From the NCBI GenBank assembly GCA_030533445.1, contig CM060065.1:6865474-6929473 (forward strand): 64,000 bases of DNA, written 5' to 3'. The notes beneath the pieces were generated by a model. It was not told the DNA's origin and did not search any database. It saw only the letters and a program-made list of their open reading frames with translations. The position numbers and the translations under genes were made by a program. This document shows positions 1 to 11,981 of the stretch, piece by piece. Position 1 is the stretch's first letter. Every line of letters starts with the position of its first letter. The DNA comes from Cyprinodon diabolis. Lineage: Eukaryota; Chordata; Actinopteri; Cyprinodontiformes; Cyprinodontidae.

Positions 1-1287
1 AACCGAAAACGATTATTTGTAAAACCTCCGGCCAAAGTGGAGATTTCTGATAACGGCGGTTATGTGCTGCAGTTTCCACAGGGATAAACGGCTTTTTAGC
101 TTCTTAAATGTCACATTATGCGCCAGAAAATCCTTAACGTCATGTGAGCACCTGATGTTTACGGTTTTTATGGCACTCGACGGCGTATTTATGCGGGTCG
201 ATGTAAATAACAAGTTTTTTTAAAACAATGTTGTGTTAACGATGTTATTGAAAACGGAGGAGGGAAAATACTTCTTTCTCTAAATAACTGGCTATGTGTA
301 AATATGGGGTTACACATCACGCTAGCACGATTTATCGCCTCCTAGTGCTGATCCACAGTACTACTGCTCTCAAGAAGTAAAGAAGCAAACCAACATGGCG
401 GTGCATGAAACATCGGGAGAGTCAGGTGAAGAAGGCAGCCTTAGGTGAATTCACTTTTGTCTAATCAGGGCTTACGGACGCAGGAAACAACGACAGACGT
501 TGAGGTTCCTTACACTGCTAAGCAGAATCATCACTGGAAATCGCGTGGCTCGGTAGGGAAGCTAGTATTTTTATGAATGTCTGAAATTTTATGATTACAG
601 TGTCTGGCTGTAACCAGCAACAACTAGGTTTTCAACTATTTTGGCTAAAATAAAATTGCAATTGTTTTTAACCAGTGTTGCGGTGGCGATTTTATTGATT
701 TTCTCCCTTCTTTTTGGTGGCTAACCCCCTTTAAGTGTACTGCCACCTAATGGCCTGGAGGAAGAAATTTAGTATCTTTCTCTTGTTAAATGTATACTCA
801 GGTCAAATTCAGCGGCTGCGTCCTTCGAAGGCCAGATTTGTCAGCCGATTATGTCACAGTGCGGCACCGAGGTCTATTCGGATTGGAAGATTCCTGATTA
901 TGCTGCAGACTAATGCAGCCTTCTTTTGCTCATTTTGAAAGACGGGTTCGGTGTATCCTCCATAGCCTTGGAGATCCCATGATTAATTACGAGTCCAAAC
1001 AATCCAGCTGCTCAGAGTAAAAAGGGAAATGATGCCAAACAGTGGCAAATATTGGAAGTGCAGTTTAATATAACTCAAGTATGTGAATAGTTTAGTCTGA
1101 AAAAATGAAAATAGTTGTTTTAAATGGTTATTGAGTCAGATATGTGGCGAGTTTGGTTTATGGAAAGGTTTTATCTGTTCCTGTGCAAATGGGTTTGGCG
1201 GACATATAAGCTCAGATTATAATATCTCTACAATGAGAGGATTAAACCCCTGCAAATGTAATTAGTACACAGAACAACAGTGAGAAG
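1..1287. other. Intron 3 of ap2a2-like gene, unassigned DNA
   Basis: The next AP-2 alpha exon is not found here on the minus strand, so this is taken as part of the intron beyond exon 3. No coding exon or RNA gene was recognised. A segment near 715-733 ends in CCCCCTTTAAG and may be the edge of a TTAA-flanked element. Confidence 0.4.
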
Positions 1288-1291
1288 TTAA

Positions 1292-2201
1292 AGGAATAGT
1301 ATACCCAAAACATGATTAGCCTTCATTTTCTACTCACCCCATGCTGAACAACACTCTGGAGTACTTTTTTGATATCTCAAATGCATCTGGAGATCTGGGA
1401 GGCTTCTTGCTGTCTGCTGACATTCAAATAATGGAGGTCTATGATGCCCGAGGCAGAAAGGTCCATAAAAGTCCACAAAAAACGTGTCAATATTCCTCCA
1501 TATTGCTCGTCCAATGTATTCCAAGTGTCCTGAGTGGGTAGGGTCCATAATCTACTCGAAACGAAGTCATTTAGAATGTTTTTAGAGCATAAACAGTAGT
1601 GTATAGGATTTCCTAAAAGCGCGCGCCTGCGAGTTCACGAGCCTATGGAAACCGCGGCAGACCAAACCAGATGAAAGTGCGCATTCAGCGTCTGCTCTTG
1701 ATAATGCAAGCGTAGAAGAAGAAATGTGCTGTTTACCTGTGCAAAGAAAGAAACAACGAAAGAAAAATGTCTGAGGACTTCAGTGTTGAGGAAGAGCATG
1801 AGTTCTTTGCCGAGCTGAATGCGCACTTTCATCTGGTTTGGTCTGCCGCGGTTTCCGTAGACTCGTGAACGCGCTTTTAGGAAATCCTATACACTACTGT
1901 TTATGCTCTAAAAACATTCTAAATGACTTCGTTTCGAGTAAATTATGGACGCTACCCACTCAGGACACTTGTAATACATTGGACGAGCATTATGGAGGAA
2001 TATTGACACGTTTTTTGTGGACTTTTATGGACCTTTCTGCCTCGGGCACCATAGACCTCCATTATTTGACTGTCAGCAGACAGCAAGAAGCCTCCCAGAT
2101 CTCCAGATGCATTTGAGATATCAAAAAAGTACTCCAGAGTGTTGTTCAGCATGGGGTGAGTAGAAAATGAAGGCTAATCATGTTTTGGGTGTACTATTCC
2201 T
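1292..2201. mobile_element. Fold-back (long inverted repeat) element, copy 1
   Basis: Left arm about 1292-1689 is repeated in reverse complement at about 1814-2201, around a unique loop of some 124 bp. Both ends are flanked by TTAA (1288-1291 and 2202-2205) and the termini read AGGAATAGT...ACTATTCCT. The right arm lacks about 10 bp of a CG-rich stretch present in the left. Short reading frames in the arms recur in every copy because the DNA recurs. The loop and right arm hold a 33-codon frame from ATG 1767 that is also open in copy 3. A non-autonomous TTAA-targeting DNA transposon is the best explanation; the superfamily (piggyBac or Kolobok type) is not settled. Confidence 0.8.
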
Positions 2202-2205
2202 TTAA

Positions 2206-3330
2206 GCATCCATTCTTTGCTTGTTTTTTGTCTCAACAGGCAACAGAGCGTATGGGCGGTGAAAGAAGGTTAAACCTGTTTGAATCCATAGCTGAACTCC
2301 TCCAGCCTGCTTATTTTCAGAGGACGCAGCCTCTGAAATCGAAAACACCCATGATGTGACTAAATCTGAATTCCTGAAAACGCAGAATCCAATTTTGCCT
2401 TCGTCAGACAGAAATTCGTGTCAGACAGCGTTTAGCGCTCATCACGAGTCAATAAGATGATCACACCAAACACGATCTTCTGCAGGGGGGGACTTAGCAC
2501 CGATACCGATAGAACCCAGGTCTATTTTAGTCGGACTATGCTGATATTCAGCAGCACTTTAAGGCCAATTTATGCTTCTGACACATAGCCTCTGCAACAG
2601 TCAAATCTGTCTCTCTGGTTCTGCAACCGACGTCGTGCACCTCAAAAAAATCCTGACTGTGCGTAAGATGGTCACAAACCCATGCAGACCTCAAGCAGAA
2701 GTGCGAAGTCTAAAAGCAGCTGTGATTAGTCCTTGGTACGCCTTTACGGCTGTCTGTGTGGTCGTCTTTCTTGTTTCGGCGCCGGGGAGCACCATTTTTA
2801 AAAACCGAGGAACAACTACAAAGGACAACCACGACAAAAGGTTAATGGAGGAGGTTCGCTCCATTAACAGAAGCTGTTCCTCTTCGATATCTAGCAACTC
2901 AAGATCCATCTCAGTGACCGTGATATCTTGCAGATGCACCATTGTTGTTTTGGAGGATAAACACTCCCACCGGCGCCGCCCAAGTTCTCGTGACCAACCA
3001 CTGAAGTTCTCGCAAGTTCTCGAACAGGCTCCCCCTTGTGCTTTGGCGGGAAACTGCTCTGCGTCCCTAGAAATTCGAGACCAAGGGTGCAGAAGCATAC
3101 CAGCAAAACTGGTTCGTGACCAGACTCAAGTGGCATTTCATGTGTGCGGTTGCAGAAATCTAATCTGCCCTTTACAGTACAGTATGTTTATCTGTTTATT
3201 TTTTTTAACTCTTCACTATTATGTTATTTTTATACACTCTTTTAAGGTCCACATTTGTGTGACCTTTTTTTTTTTTTTTTTTTTTTTAAATTTATTGCTG
3301 CTGTAACACCAGAATTTAATTTTGAATTGG
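2206..3330. other. Unassigned intronic DNA with one 135-codon minus-strand frame
   Basis: A minus-strand open frame spans 2691-3098. Its product has an acidic stretch (ELLDIEEEQLLL) and a hydrophobic patch (LSFVVVPRFLKM), but I recognise no family. It lies in an ap2a2 intron without convincing splice sites and is probably repeat-derived. A poly-T run of about 23 bases lies at 3266-3288. Confidence 0.3.
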
Positions 3331-3334
3331 ATTA

Positions 3335-3450
3335 AAAACTTACTGGATGGGAAGCGACACATCTTCACACTTGGAAACCAAGTCCGGTGAAATGTTTTTA
3401 ACTTTGCTGGAATGACAATAAAGGGATTTTCTATTCTATTCTATTCCAAT
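3335..3450 (+). repeat. Teleost interspersed repeat end with (ATTCT)n tail
   Basis: Contains the module GGATGGGAAGCGACACATCTTC, close to modules near 6212, 22683, 23165 and 56575. It is followed by AATGACAATAAAGGGATTTTCTATTCTATTCTATTCC. The pentamer tail resembles the 3' end of a LINE or its derivative. Confidence 0.5.
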
Positions 3451-3602
3451 TTCATGGGTCTGACACGTAGAGAGACGCTGTTACAAAGTAAAACACATTC
3501 TCTTTGGGGGAAAATACAAAATAAGATCTGTTAATCGCACGGAAGACAGGTTTGGCTGACAGACTCGTGCAAAACAAATAAACATGAAAAAAAAAAACTC
3601 AC

Positions 3603-3745
3603 GATTTGTTTCTCGGTGTATTTGTTGGAGCTCAGCAGGTTGACGGCCTCCATGTGTCCAAAATCGATATCATGGCCCAGAAGGAAGATGAAGAGCAGCT
3701 TGCAGACATATTTCTTTTTACTGTATCCATCCAGAGCCTTGTCTC
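3603..3745 (-). CDS. ap2a2: ap2a2 coding exon 3
   Basis: Acceptor TTGCTAG precedes 3745; donor GTGAGT follows 3603. It completes the Gly codon and encodes [17 protein letters not shown] through [12 protein letters not shown]. 143 bp, phase 0 out. Confidence 0.94.
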
Positions 3746-6700
3746 CTAGCAACACACAGGGAACATACCAGCAAAGACGACATTAATGGAAACTCAATGC
3801 CCTCAGAGAGGCGAGGATTATATCTGTGCCTTAACATTTACATTTTCAATAAACCTCCAACCTTAAATGATAAAAGGATCAGAGCCTCAGCACACAGCTA
3901 GCCTAACAGTGAAACAGGCTTCTTTCCTTTTAAACAACAGCAGCAGGAAAACCAGCAGTTTGCATTAAGCTGCTGTAGACTCAAACTATTTCAGGAAGTT
4001 GGGTGTTTTAACAAAAAACAAAAATGTTTGCACTGAGTGGAAACTCCAAAAATAGGTAATGAATGCTGACTTTATTAATTAAAATGGTTTTATTGTAAGC
4101 CTGCAACTATCGATTTAATAATCAATTAATCAACAGATTCTTTTATTGATTCATAATTTTATCAAAAGAGAAATATTTTCTGTAAATTAACATTTATAAA
4201 TCAAATAAATGTTTGGAATTTAGGAGAAAAAACTGTATGGTGCATTTTATTAGAACTGTAAATGGCAAAAAGAAGTAACGAAAAAATAAAATACAATACA
4301 TACATTTATAAAAGCACAATACAAAATAAAAAGAAAATAATATGTTCGATCTTTATCTGTTTCTTTCTATATTTCATATAGTATGACAGTGATAATTTCT
4401 TTGAAACTAATTTTACGAAAAAGAAACAGAAAAACAATTAGGTCAGTGTATCTTTTAGTCATTTGATTTAATGTTTAGAAAAGGATAAAAAAAAAAATCA
4501 AACAAACATGTAGCTTTTGGATTTTTGTTTTAAAATAAAATAAAATTCAAACAAAACATTTTTTTCTCTTAAAAAAGGAATGAGCAAAAGTAATATGGGT
4601 ACATTTCAATCACCAAAAAACTAAATTACATGAAAAAAAAAAAAAATATTTTGTTCTTTTTTTCAGAGAATGGGTTTTTCCTTTGATAAAAGAACTAAAT
4701 GTTATGGAAAATTTAAAAAAGGAAAAATAAATAAAATTTCATCAGACTCTGTTATGATTATAGAAATGAAAAAACAACATCCACAGAAATCTCAGCACAG
4801 AAGTAAGAAGTAGGTGAGGAGAAGAAAGGTTACGATTTTTGAATCAAAGTTGATTAAATGGTCTGAATTTGTGCAGTAATTTATCAAGACTGAGGAATCC
4901 AACCATCTTCACATATTGACCTCCTCAACTCACAAGTTGATGATGGTTCTGATCATATCTACTGTAAGTTCATAAATATTACACATGGTACTGTTTAATT
5001 TACTAACCCATGGCACAAAAGCTCATCTTTGCTCCATTTATTTGAACTGTTGCTGTGGTGCGTTCTCTTCAGTGTCTGGTGTAAATTTAAGTTTTCAAAC
5101 ATATGCGCAAATGCAGCTTTGCTGCGATTACGAGCTGTTATGAGTCTCATGCATTTACTGCTATATTCTGACTGGATGATCTGATTGGATTAGATCTATA
5201 AAGATCTGAATTTTTGTTGCAAACATTTTTTTCCTCTCTCACTAATATCTGAATCCTGTCAGGTTCTGGTGCTCTTGAGAAAAAAGTGACCAAATCCTGT
5301 CGATAGAAGAGTTTCTGTTTTAAAGTAATATCAGTTTTTGTTGATCGACTTAAAAAAGGGACACAGTTTTCTAAATTACTCTCACTAAGATGAAGTAGGC
5401 TATTAGGGCTAGGCTAAAGTCTTTATTTTCTTTTTTTTCCAGAATAAAGTCTTAAATTTACGAGAATAAAGTGGCAATGAGAATAGTCATAAAATTACAA
5501 GAATAAAATTATAAAATGACAAGAATAAAGTCGTAAAATGACAAGAATAAAGTCCTAAAACTACAAGAATAAAATCATAAAATTACAAGAATAAAGTCGC
5601 AATGACAATAGTCATACAATTACGAGAATGAAAAAATCTCTAGCCTGGTCCTTATACTCCATCATACTCTCACTCCTGTTTTTTTTTATAAACATTTATG
5701 TGTTTTCAGTAGCACATTTTTTCTAAAAAAAAAAAAAAAATCAAATGACCAAAACATGCACTGACCTACAGATTGTTATTAGCTTGTTTATTTGTTATTC
5801 ATTTTGGTTCAATAAACTTAAAACCTTTTAAAAAACAACCTCATATACTTTGTTTTAATAAATGGCTTCACAGAACCTGCCTGAATGCTCTCTGTCCTGC
5901 AGCCTGCGCTGCAATGGCTTCCTGCAGCTGCTAACCTACCTTTAAATTTGGAGCGGATGTTGGCTAGCTCTTTGTTTATCCTCTTCACTTCTGCCTCCTT
6001 ACTCTTACCTGCAAACAGAATAAAAGGATTAAAAACATTGTTAGCATAGAAGAAACAAATCAAACTGTCTGGCTTCTCTCTGGTTCGTAGTCCAGGTTCT
6101 GGGTCCATCCCCATTCCTAAGGGGTGGACTCATTCTTCTGGCTCAATTTGCATGTTTTCTAAACCAAAACAAGGCTTTGTTTTTGGTCCACTCTATATTT
6201 AAATTGAAAAAGCTTCCTGAATGGGAAGCAAAACATCTTCAAATTTGGAAACAAAGTCCAGTGGATTGTTTTTAAAGTTTTTTGGAACAATCTCAGACAT
6301 TATAGGAAAATAGAAACTGTTTTCTTAGAAACAAATCAAAGTCTTTCTTTAAAGACTGCCAACACCCCGTTTTAATATTTAATGATGGATCACATCATTA
6401 AAGGCCTTCAGGATTAGATGAATAATTTAGCTTCAAACCACAGCTGCTCCAGTATGCTTAATATCAATATGTGGAATGCCAGTGGATGGATTATTTAGGA
6501 GGCTTTAATATCTTATACGCCTCATTGCTTAAATATAAAACATGAATCCATTCGGTTCGACATTTACTTTCATTCATTCAGACTTTTTATTCAAATTTAC
6601 CAAGATCCTAAAGCTCAGAGAGGCTGGAGAATTAGAGCAAAAGAAATGAGAAAAATTATGATAGCGACCGAGTCAACCTGTGTCTGAGCAGCCAGGTCGC

Positions 6701-9700
6701 ATTCATCTGACCTGAACGCCATTAATAGCCGACATAGGCCACTATTCTGGCTTGCCGCAGAAAAACAACAACCATGACGGACGATGATGCGAATAGCAGT
6801 ATTTATGTTCTAACATCTTGAAAAAATGGTGTTTCTATGGTTGGGAAAGATCGCTAGATGTGCTCCGGCGCTGCCATTTATGTTTATTTCCATAAACACA
6901 GAGCACGCTGGCCTGCGATCTTGTTGCGTCCTCTACCGCGCCTGCTGCACACCTGCATTGTATGACTGCCGTTCACAAAAAAAGATCACACACAATTCGC
7001 ATATATTTGGAAATGTGAACAGCAACGCAAAAAAAATTGGATTTCCCCCCAAAAAAATTTGAATTGAGCATCAAGGCCTGCAGTGCGAATGTAGCCTAAG
7101 TGAGTCCATCAGACACGGCAGACACTGGAAGATGTGCACATCAAGCTACACATGTAGAAGGAGAACTGTTTAAGTTGTAGATGACCTTTGGGAAAAAATT
7201 CATTTTCATGTGAAAATATTTTGATTTCAGGAGCGAGCTACTCAGACAGCAGGGAACGTGGAACCAAAATCAATTAACTCTGTCTGTACCTGTTATCAGT
7301 CAAATTCCAGTGGTTCAATCAACATTCATTAAGTGATGGATATGTTATGACCCTGACACACCTCCAATATTTAGACCAGCGTACGTCTGGCAAGTTAAGT
7401 TATGGGTACGTTTTCTATAAGTTATGATGAGCACACTGAAACATGCTGACACACATTGACATAGGCGACGTATGCCAGCATATGCTATACTTGGCCATAA
7501 GTTACAGGTCTGATCGTAGACATATGTTCAGTGTAAGTTACTCAAGTCATGGTGTCTAGCTTATCCAAAACCTATGAGTAACTTATGCATAACTTATCAA
7601 GAACTCCGACGCATATCAACGTATCTGACGTGTTCCAGACGACCTCTGAACATGTTTCTAACTAATAGCTTCTGGTTAAAGTCGCAGGGAAGCGGCTGTT
7701 CCAACCCGTTGCATTTCCGAATTCTCCCGAGTGGTGCACGACTTTACACGATTGAAAAAAGTGAATGTGATTGGTTGTTTGTAAAGGGGGTGGGATTGTT
7801 GTGGCGGAAGGTTCGCAAGCAATTTTGGTCGTGGCCGGTTTGTCGGAAGCATCTTGCTAAACAGTTAGCAACTTAGTGCTAGTAGGTTCCAAATGGGAAA
7901 TTCCATTGGGACCAAGTAGCACTAAATTGGTGACTTAGAAACGACACTGTCAAGGAACGCTATGGACAGAGGAAACTTGCAAGAGGAGGAGAGTTTAGTG
8001 TCGGAGGTCGTGGATGAGTCTCCTCCGTCACACATTTTTTATTTAGAGGAGGAAAGCGGGGACGAAGATGTTGTGGAAGACGACGCCAGGGCAGCAGAAG
8101 CTTGGTTTGGTGTAGAAGGCTTACAGCCGTACAAGTTTGAGCCCTTGCCTCGCAACGCTGCCAGTTCTGTTAGCTCTACGCCTGCTGAAGACACAGACGT
8201 CCATCCCTGTGAACACTGGGACGGAACTCAACGGGAAAGGAAATTATTCTGATTTCTTATTTAAACCATTGCGTATATTAGCTGCGACTCATGAATCAAG
8301 ATGTTATGACCGAAAACATTTGATTGACAGATGCCCGATGATATATGATTGGTCGAGTTCAGGTGTTCAGGCTGACGTATAACTACCTGGCCTGTATAAG
8401 ATAACAGAAAAAAAAACACAGATTTTAAGACAGGATTTTTTTTTTAAATAGAAATGCTCTAAATTTTGGGACGATATCATCTGATAAAGAGTACATTTAT
8501 ATACATGTTTAAGCCAGAATGATTTGACATTTAAATATGACTTCCCTACGACTTTAAGAAAAATAACAAAAGTGCTTCTACAAGATATTCCTGGAAAACA
8601 TTTACAGACTGAACAAAACTCTTTATTTTGCTACAACATAGCCTTAATGTATTAATGCTGATACAGGGCACTTACATTTTTTTACTAGATTATTAACTTC
8701 TTATCTTATTAATTAGCTTTTTATCTTTTTTTTTTTTTACTTTTTCACTTCTTTTCAGCTTAATTTACAGTAGGTAATAAATCATTCAAGGGCTCATATA
8801 ATTGGTGAAATGCAAAAATAACATGTAAATCCATGTCTTTGCTGAAAGGCTGGATATAAAGAGTGTGTTTCTAAACCTTCCTGAGGGATGGGATGACTCC
8901 ATTTGTAATCAAAAACTTTAACTTGTCCTACATATAAAGGGTTAAATGAAGTAAAGGAGATATTCTGTCCTTTTCAGTTTAATTTTATTTACCGATATCT
9001 CTGCTTTGTAACCAGGAGGACTTTAATCTACAAGTAGATTCTGTTATTTTCAATTACTATTATTGAAAAACATCACTTCCTTTACTATAAACAACATTGT
9101 TTTGTTGTTTAGAAGAGTCTTTAAAGAAGAGCGGTGATTTTCTAAAGCCGGAATCAGAGTCAGACCTTCAGAAAATCACCATAACTTCTCTGTTGTGAAA
9201 CCAAACAAAGGATGTGTTGATGAAACAGGAACACCTTGGTTTAGGTTTGGGAAACAGCTCAGGATCTAAAGCTTAAAGGCCGTCTGAAAACCCACCATCA
9301 GGGATAATTAGCAGGTTTTAACCACTGATCTCTATTTATTCAGTGGATTGCTGATTGCCTCAAAAACATGAAGCCACCGTCTACCATGCTGGTTCTCCCC
9401 ACTCCCACTCCCACACACATTCAAAATGCCTACATGTGTAGCATTTGGCTGCAAAAACAAGCAGTTTTCTGGCTGTGGGAAGACGTTCCACAACATGAAC
9501 TAACCAGGAAAATCATCATATACGCCAATGTACGTATCCTATAGCATGTAGCGTAACATTATACCAAAAAAAAAAAATCAAAAAAATCAAAATCTAGATA
9601 AGTCTTTTTTTTTTTTTAATAAGTGCATTTGTTCCTGAATTGAGGAGGTAAACGAGACATTTTGCCAATGCAACAAGACAATTTACATTTAAAATAAGAA

Positions 9701-11981
9701 AAAAAAAAAAATTCAGTGTCTTATTTCAAGTGCATGTTATCTAATTATCTTATTTTAAGAGTAAAAATTCTCATTCACTTGTCAAACTATCTATATTTCT
9801 AAACTATATTTACCTACTCAAATTAATAGTAAATACATTTAATTTAAGAAATTTTTTACTTAATTCTGGATCATTTTTCGAGTGTAGTCTGGCTATCTTG
9901 GACTGATACAAAGTTATTGACTGAGTTAGCCATTTACATTGTGTCCAATGTAAGAAAATAGAAAGTAGAGTAAATAGAAAGCAATTTACTGTGAAATGTC
10001 AATGTAGTAATTCGTTTTTGTAGCATTTGTTGTATTTCTTATTTGAAAAAGTCATATGCTGAAATATATTGCATGTTATATTGCATTTGAACCCTATATA
10101 TATATGTGTGATTCAAATGTTGCATATTGCATGTATTACTAGACATGTAATATGTAATTACCATAACAATGTAATAAATAGATGTATATTACTTCTGAAT
10201 CACAAATTTAGCATATTTGGCACATCTGTATTATTAAAGGAATAGTACACCCAAAACATGATTAGCCTTCATTTTCTACTCACCCCCATGCTGAACAACA
10301 CTCTGGAGTACTTTTTTGATATCTCAAATGCATCTGGAGATCTGGGAGGCTTCTTGCTGTCTGCTGACATTCAAATAATGGAGGTCTATGGTGCCCGAGG
10401 CAGAAAGGTCCATAAAAGTCCACAAAAAACGTATCAATATTCCTCCATAATGCTCGTCCAATGTATTCCAAGTGTCCTGAGTGGGTAGCTTCCATAATTT
10501 ACTCGAAATGAAGTCATTTAGAATGTTTTTAGAGCATAAACAGTAGTGTATAGGATTTCCTAAAAGCGCGTTCACGAGTCTACGGAAACCGCGGCAGACC
10601 AAACCAGATGAAAGTGCGCATTCAGCTCGGCAAAGAACTCATGCTCTTCCTCAACACTGAAGTCCTCAGACATTTTTCTTTCGTTTTTTCTTTCTTTGCA
10701 CAGGTAAACAGCACATTTCTCCTTCTTCTTATCGGCAGAGCAGACGCTGAATGCGCACTTTCGTCTGGTTTGGTCAGCCGCGGTTTCCGTAGACTCGTGA
10801 ACGCGCTATTGCTTTAAGCTCCATCCATCCATTACGCTTTATGACAGCTGGGGGTCGCTGCTGGGGCCTCCTAGCTGTCTATATGTGAGAGGCAGGGTAC
10901 ACCCTGAACAGGTCTCCAGTCCATCACAGGGCAACACAGAGACAAACATGACAAACAACCATTCACACACACACACACCAAAGGGGAAATTAGATAAGCT
11001 AATTAACCTAACAGTCATGTTTTTGGACTGTGGGAGGAAGCTGGAGTACCTGGAGAGAACTCACGCATGCTCAGGGAGAACATGCAAACTCCATGCAGAA
11101 AGAACCTGGAACCTTCTTGCTGCCAGGCAGCAGTGCTATCCACTGCTCCACTAAGCAGCCCTTTCATGTTACACTCTATTAACAACTTAACTTTACTGTG
11201 ATGGATTTATATAATGTGTTATATTACATGATTTATAGACTTCATTGACTTCATACTGACTATGCAATGTGATATAAGTTAAAGTAATCTATTGATGCTA
11301 TGAAACAGCCAGTGAGTGTCAACGTGATGAATTTATCTTTCTTTTAAAAGTCTTAACTCCCCCTGAAAATGAGAATATCATTGTTGTTCGATGCTGTAGC
11401 GCACAGATTGTTTACATTGCGACCGGTCTATCTAGGAAGTACCAATATGGCGGCCAGTGGCTTCACTTCAACCCCACACAACCAACGGGTAATCATCAAT
11501 CCAGAGAATAAACAGAGATGAGTGGGTTTAACTGATGTCTTAGGAGATGAAGAGGAAACTTTTAATTACTTTCTGTTAAAACTTCTTTACAGGACAGCAA
11601 TGTTTAACAGAAAACTTTAAGGTAGATACTCCTGATGAAACACTCTGACTTTAAACTAGTAACTTTAGTTTCCTGATAAATTCACCAGAGGTTTTATCTG
11701 CAGGGAGCGGTTCGGTTCACGCCCTGAACGCAACATTAGCCGCTGGGAGCTAACGGCTAACTAACGCTGCTGAAACAAACACATAGTCCAGCAATTAGTT
11801 TACCCCCTAACAACACCTGCTCTAATGACCGCGGTAGATACACAGAGCCGCGGAGTCCGCCGCCGCCGTTACAGCGGCTGCTGTGGGTTAGCTTCAGGTT
11901 GAAAACAAACTCACAGTTCCTGATGTCTGAGATGAACACGGCAAGTCCACGCATTCCATCTCCTTTAGAGACCGTGGGCAT
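3603..11981 (-). CDS. ap2a2: AP-2 complex subunit alpha (5' part, exons 1-3)
   Basis: Alpha adaptin is a large subunit of the AP-2 heterotetramer. It binds PI(4,5)P2 and dileucine cargo at the plasma membrane and starts clathrin-coated pits. Three minus-strand exons (11981-11915, 6008-5940, 3745-3603) join in frame to give the first 93 residues of the family. They start [12 protein letters not shown] and include the basic motif [11 protein letters not shown], part of the N-terminal phosphoinositide-binding region, and [17 protein letters not shown]. All borders are GT/AG with matching phases. An in-frame ATG three codons upstream (11990) exists, but the family starts at 11981. The remaining exons (over 800 residues) are off the left edge. 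The N-terminus alone hardly separates AP2A1 from AP2A2; the cd81 neighbour favours ap2a2. Confidence 0.9.
3746..5939. other. ap2a2 intron 2
   Basis: Very AT-rich, with many A and T runs (4000-4760). Apart from the minisatellite-armed element at 5400-5660 I see no gene or RNA. Confidence 0.6.
5400..5660. mobile_element. Minisatellite-armed element, copy A (short)
   Basis: Left end TATTAGGGCTAGGCTAAAG and right end CTCTAGCCTGGTCCTTATACTCC are inverted versions of each other. Between them run degenerate units of the AATAAAGTCGTAAAATGACAAG type. It lacks the central core seen in copies B, C, E and F. Confidence 0.7.
5940..6008 (-). CDS. ap2a2: ap2a2 coding exon 2
   Basis: Acceptor TTTGCAG precedes 6008 and donor GTAGGT follows 5940. 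It encodes [20 protein letters not shown] and onward, matching AP-2 alpha directly after exon 1. 69 bp, one base of a Gly codon at the end. Confidence 0.93.
6105..6295 (+). repeat. Teleost fold-back repeat fragment (GCTTCC...GGAAGC module)
   Basis: Carries the sequence order also found at 23040-23240 and 56440-56670: a GGGTGGAC-type start, AATTTGCATGTTTTCTAA, GTCCACTCTATAT, then AAGCTTCCTGAATGGGAAGC and AAGTCCAGTGGATTG. Single arm only. Confidence 0.6.
6300..7675. other. ap2a2 intron 1, MITE-like debris
   Basis: About 6690-7090 ends in TGCAGTGCGAATGTAGCC, resembling the end of a fish non-autonomous DNA transposon. About 7370-7620 is rich in AAGTTAYGGG/CATAACTTAT words in both orientations. 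No gene recognised. Confidence 0.35.
7680..8553 (+). mobile_element. TTAA element carrying a P2X7-tail-like ORF, copy A
   Basis: Flanked by TTAA (7676-7679 and 8554-8557), with termini AGTCGCAGGGAAG...CTTCCCTACGACT. The 874-bp unit holds one reading frame (7962-8252) and a degenerate hairpin just upstream of it. A second full copy lies at 53749-54597, a partial one at 27705-27958 and a 3' scrap at 33430-33492. No transposase is visible, so it is probably non-autonomous. Confidence 0.8.
7962..8252 (+). CDS. Acidic ORF in TTAA element (copy A), P2X7-tail-like motif
   Basis: A 96-codon frame whose product starts [12 protein letters not shown] and has acidic runs ([20 protein letters not shown]), then [11 protein letters not shown] and a Ser/Thr-rich end. 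The YxFEP motif after an acidic stretch resembles the start of the cytosolic-tail domain of P2X7-like proteins that are multicopy in teleosts; this is recalled similarity, not an alignment. The zinc-binding Cys-rich part of that domain is absent, so if real this is a first exon or a remnant. The second copy at 54024 differs at 8 of 94 residues with no stop in either, and several differences are silent. Function unknown. Confidence 0.45.
   Translation: MDRGNLQEEESLVSEVVDESPPSHIFYLEEESGDEDVVEDDARAAEAWFGVEGLQPYKFEPLPRNAASSVSSTPAEDTDVHPCEHWDGTQRERKLF
8558..9560. other. ap2a2 intron 1, no feature recognised
   Basis: AT-rich DNA with T runs. No exon, RNA gene or clear repeat boundary seen. Confidence 0.4.
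9562..9888. mobile_element. CACTGAAAAA-type MITE, copy 1
   Basis: About 300 bp with the recurring order ATCTAGATAAGTC, GAGACATTTTGCCAATG, AACAAGACAATTTACATTTAA, CTTATTTCAAGTGCAT and a right end TTTTTCGAGTGTAG. Same order at 42757-43057, 47342-47600 and 47795-48087. Confidence 0.65.
10238..10813. mobile_element. Fold-back element, copy 2 (right arm deleted)
   Basis: TTAA at 10234-10237, then AGGAATAGTACACCC and a complete left arm nearly identical to copy 1. The loop is in the opposite orientation to copies 1 and 3. After about 60 bp of right arm the sequence jumps to ATTGCT followed by TTAA, so most of that arm is missing while the terminus seems kept. This looks like an internal-deletion derivative. 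Confidence 0.75.
10816..11165. repeat. Teleost SINE-like interspersed repeat
   Basis: Begins CCATCCATCCATTACGC and contains CACACACACACACA. It also carries the characteristic fish-repeat words TTTTTGGACTGTGGGAGGAAGC and GGGAGAACATGCAAACTCCA, and ends GCAGCAGTGCTATCCACTGC. A fragment of the same kind lies at about 16225-16345. Family assignment is from memory of common fish repeats. Confidence 0.65.
11166..11690. other. ap2a2 intron 1, no feature recognised
   Basis: No coding or repeat structure identified. Confidence 0.35.

Noticed and set aside
1341..1541. Recurrent 66-codon frame [13 protein letters not shown]... present several times
   Set aside because: It recurs because the fold-back DNA recurs, on both strands of the same element. 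No independent sign of coding.
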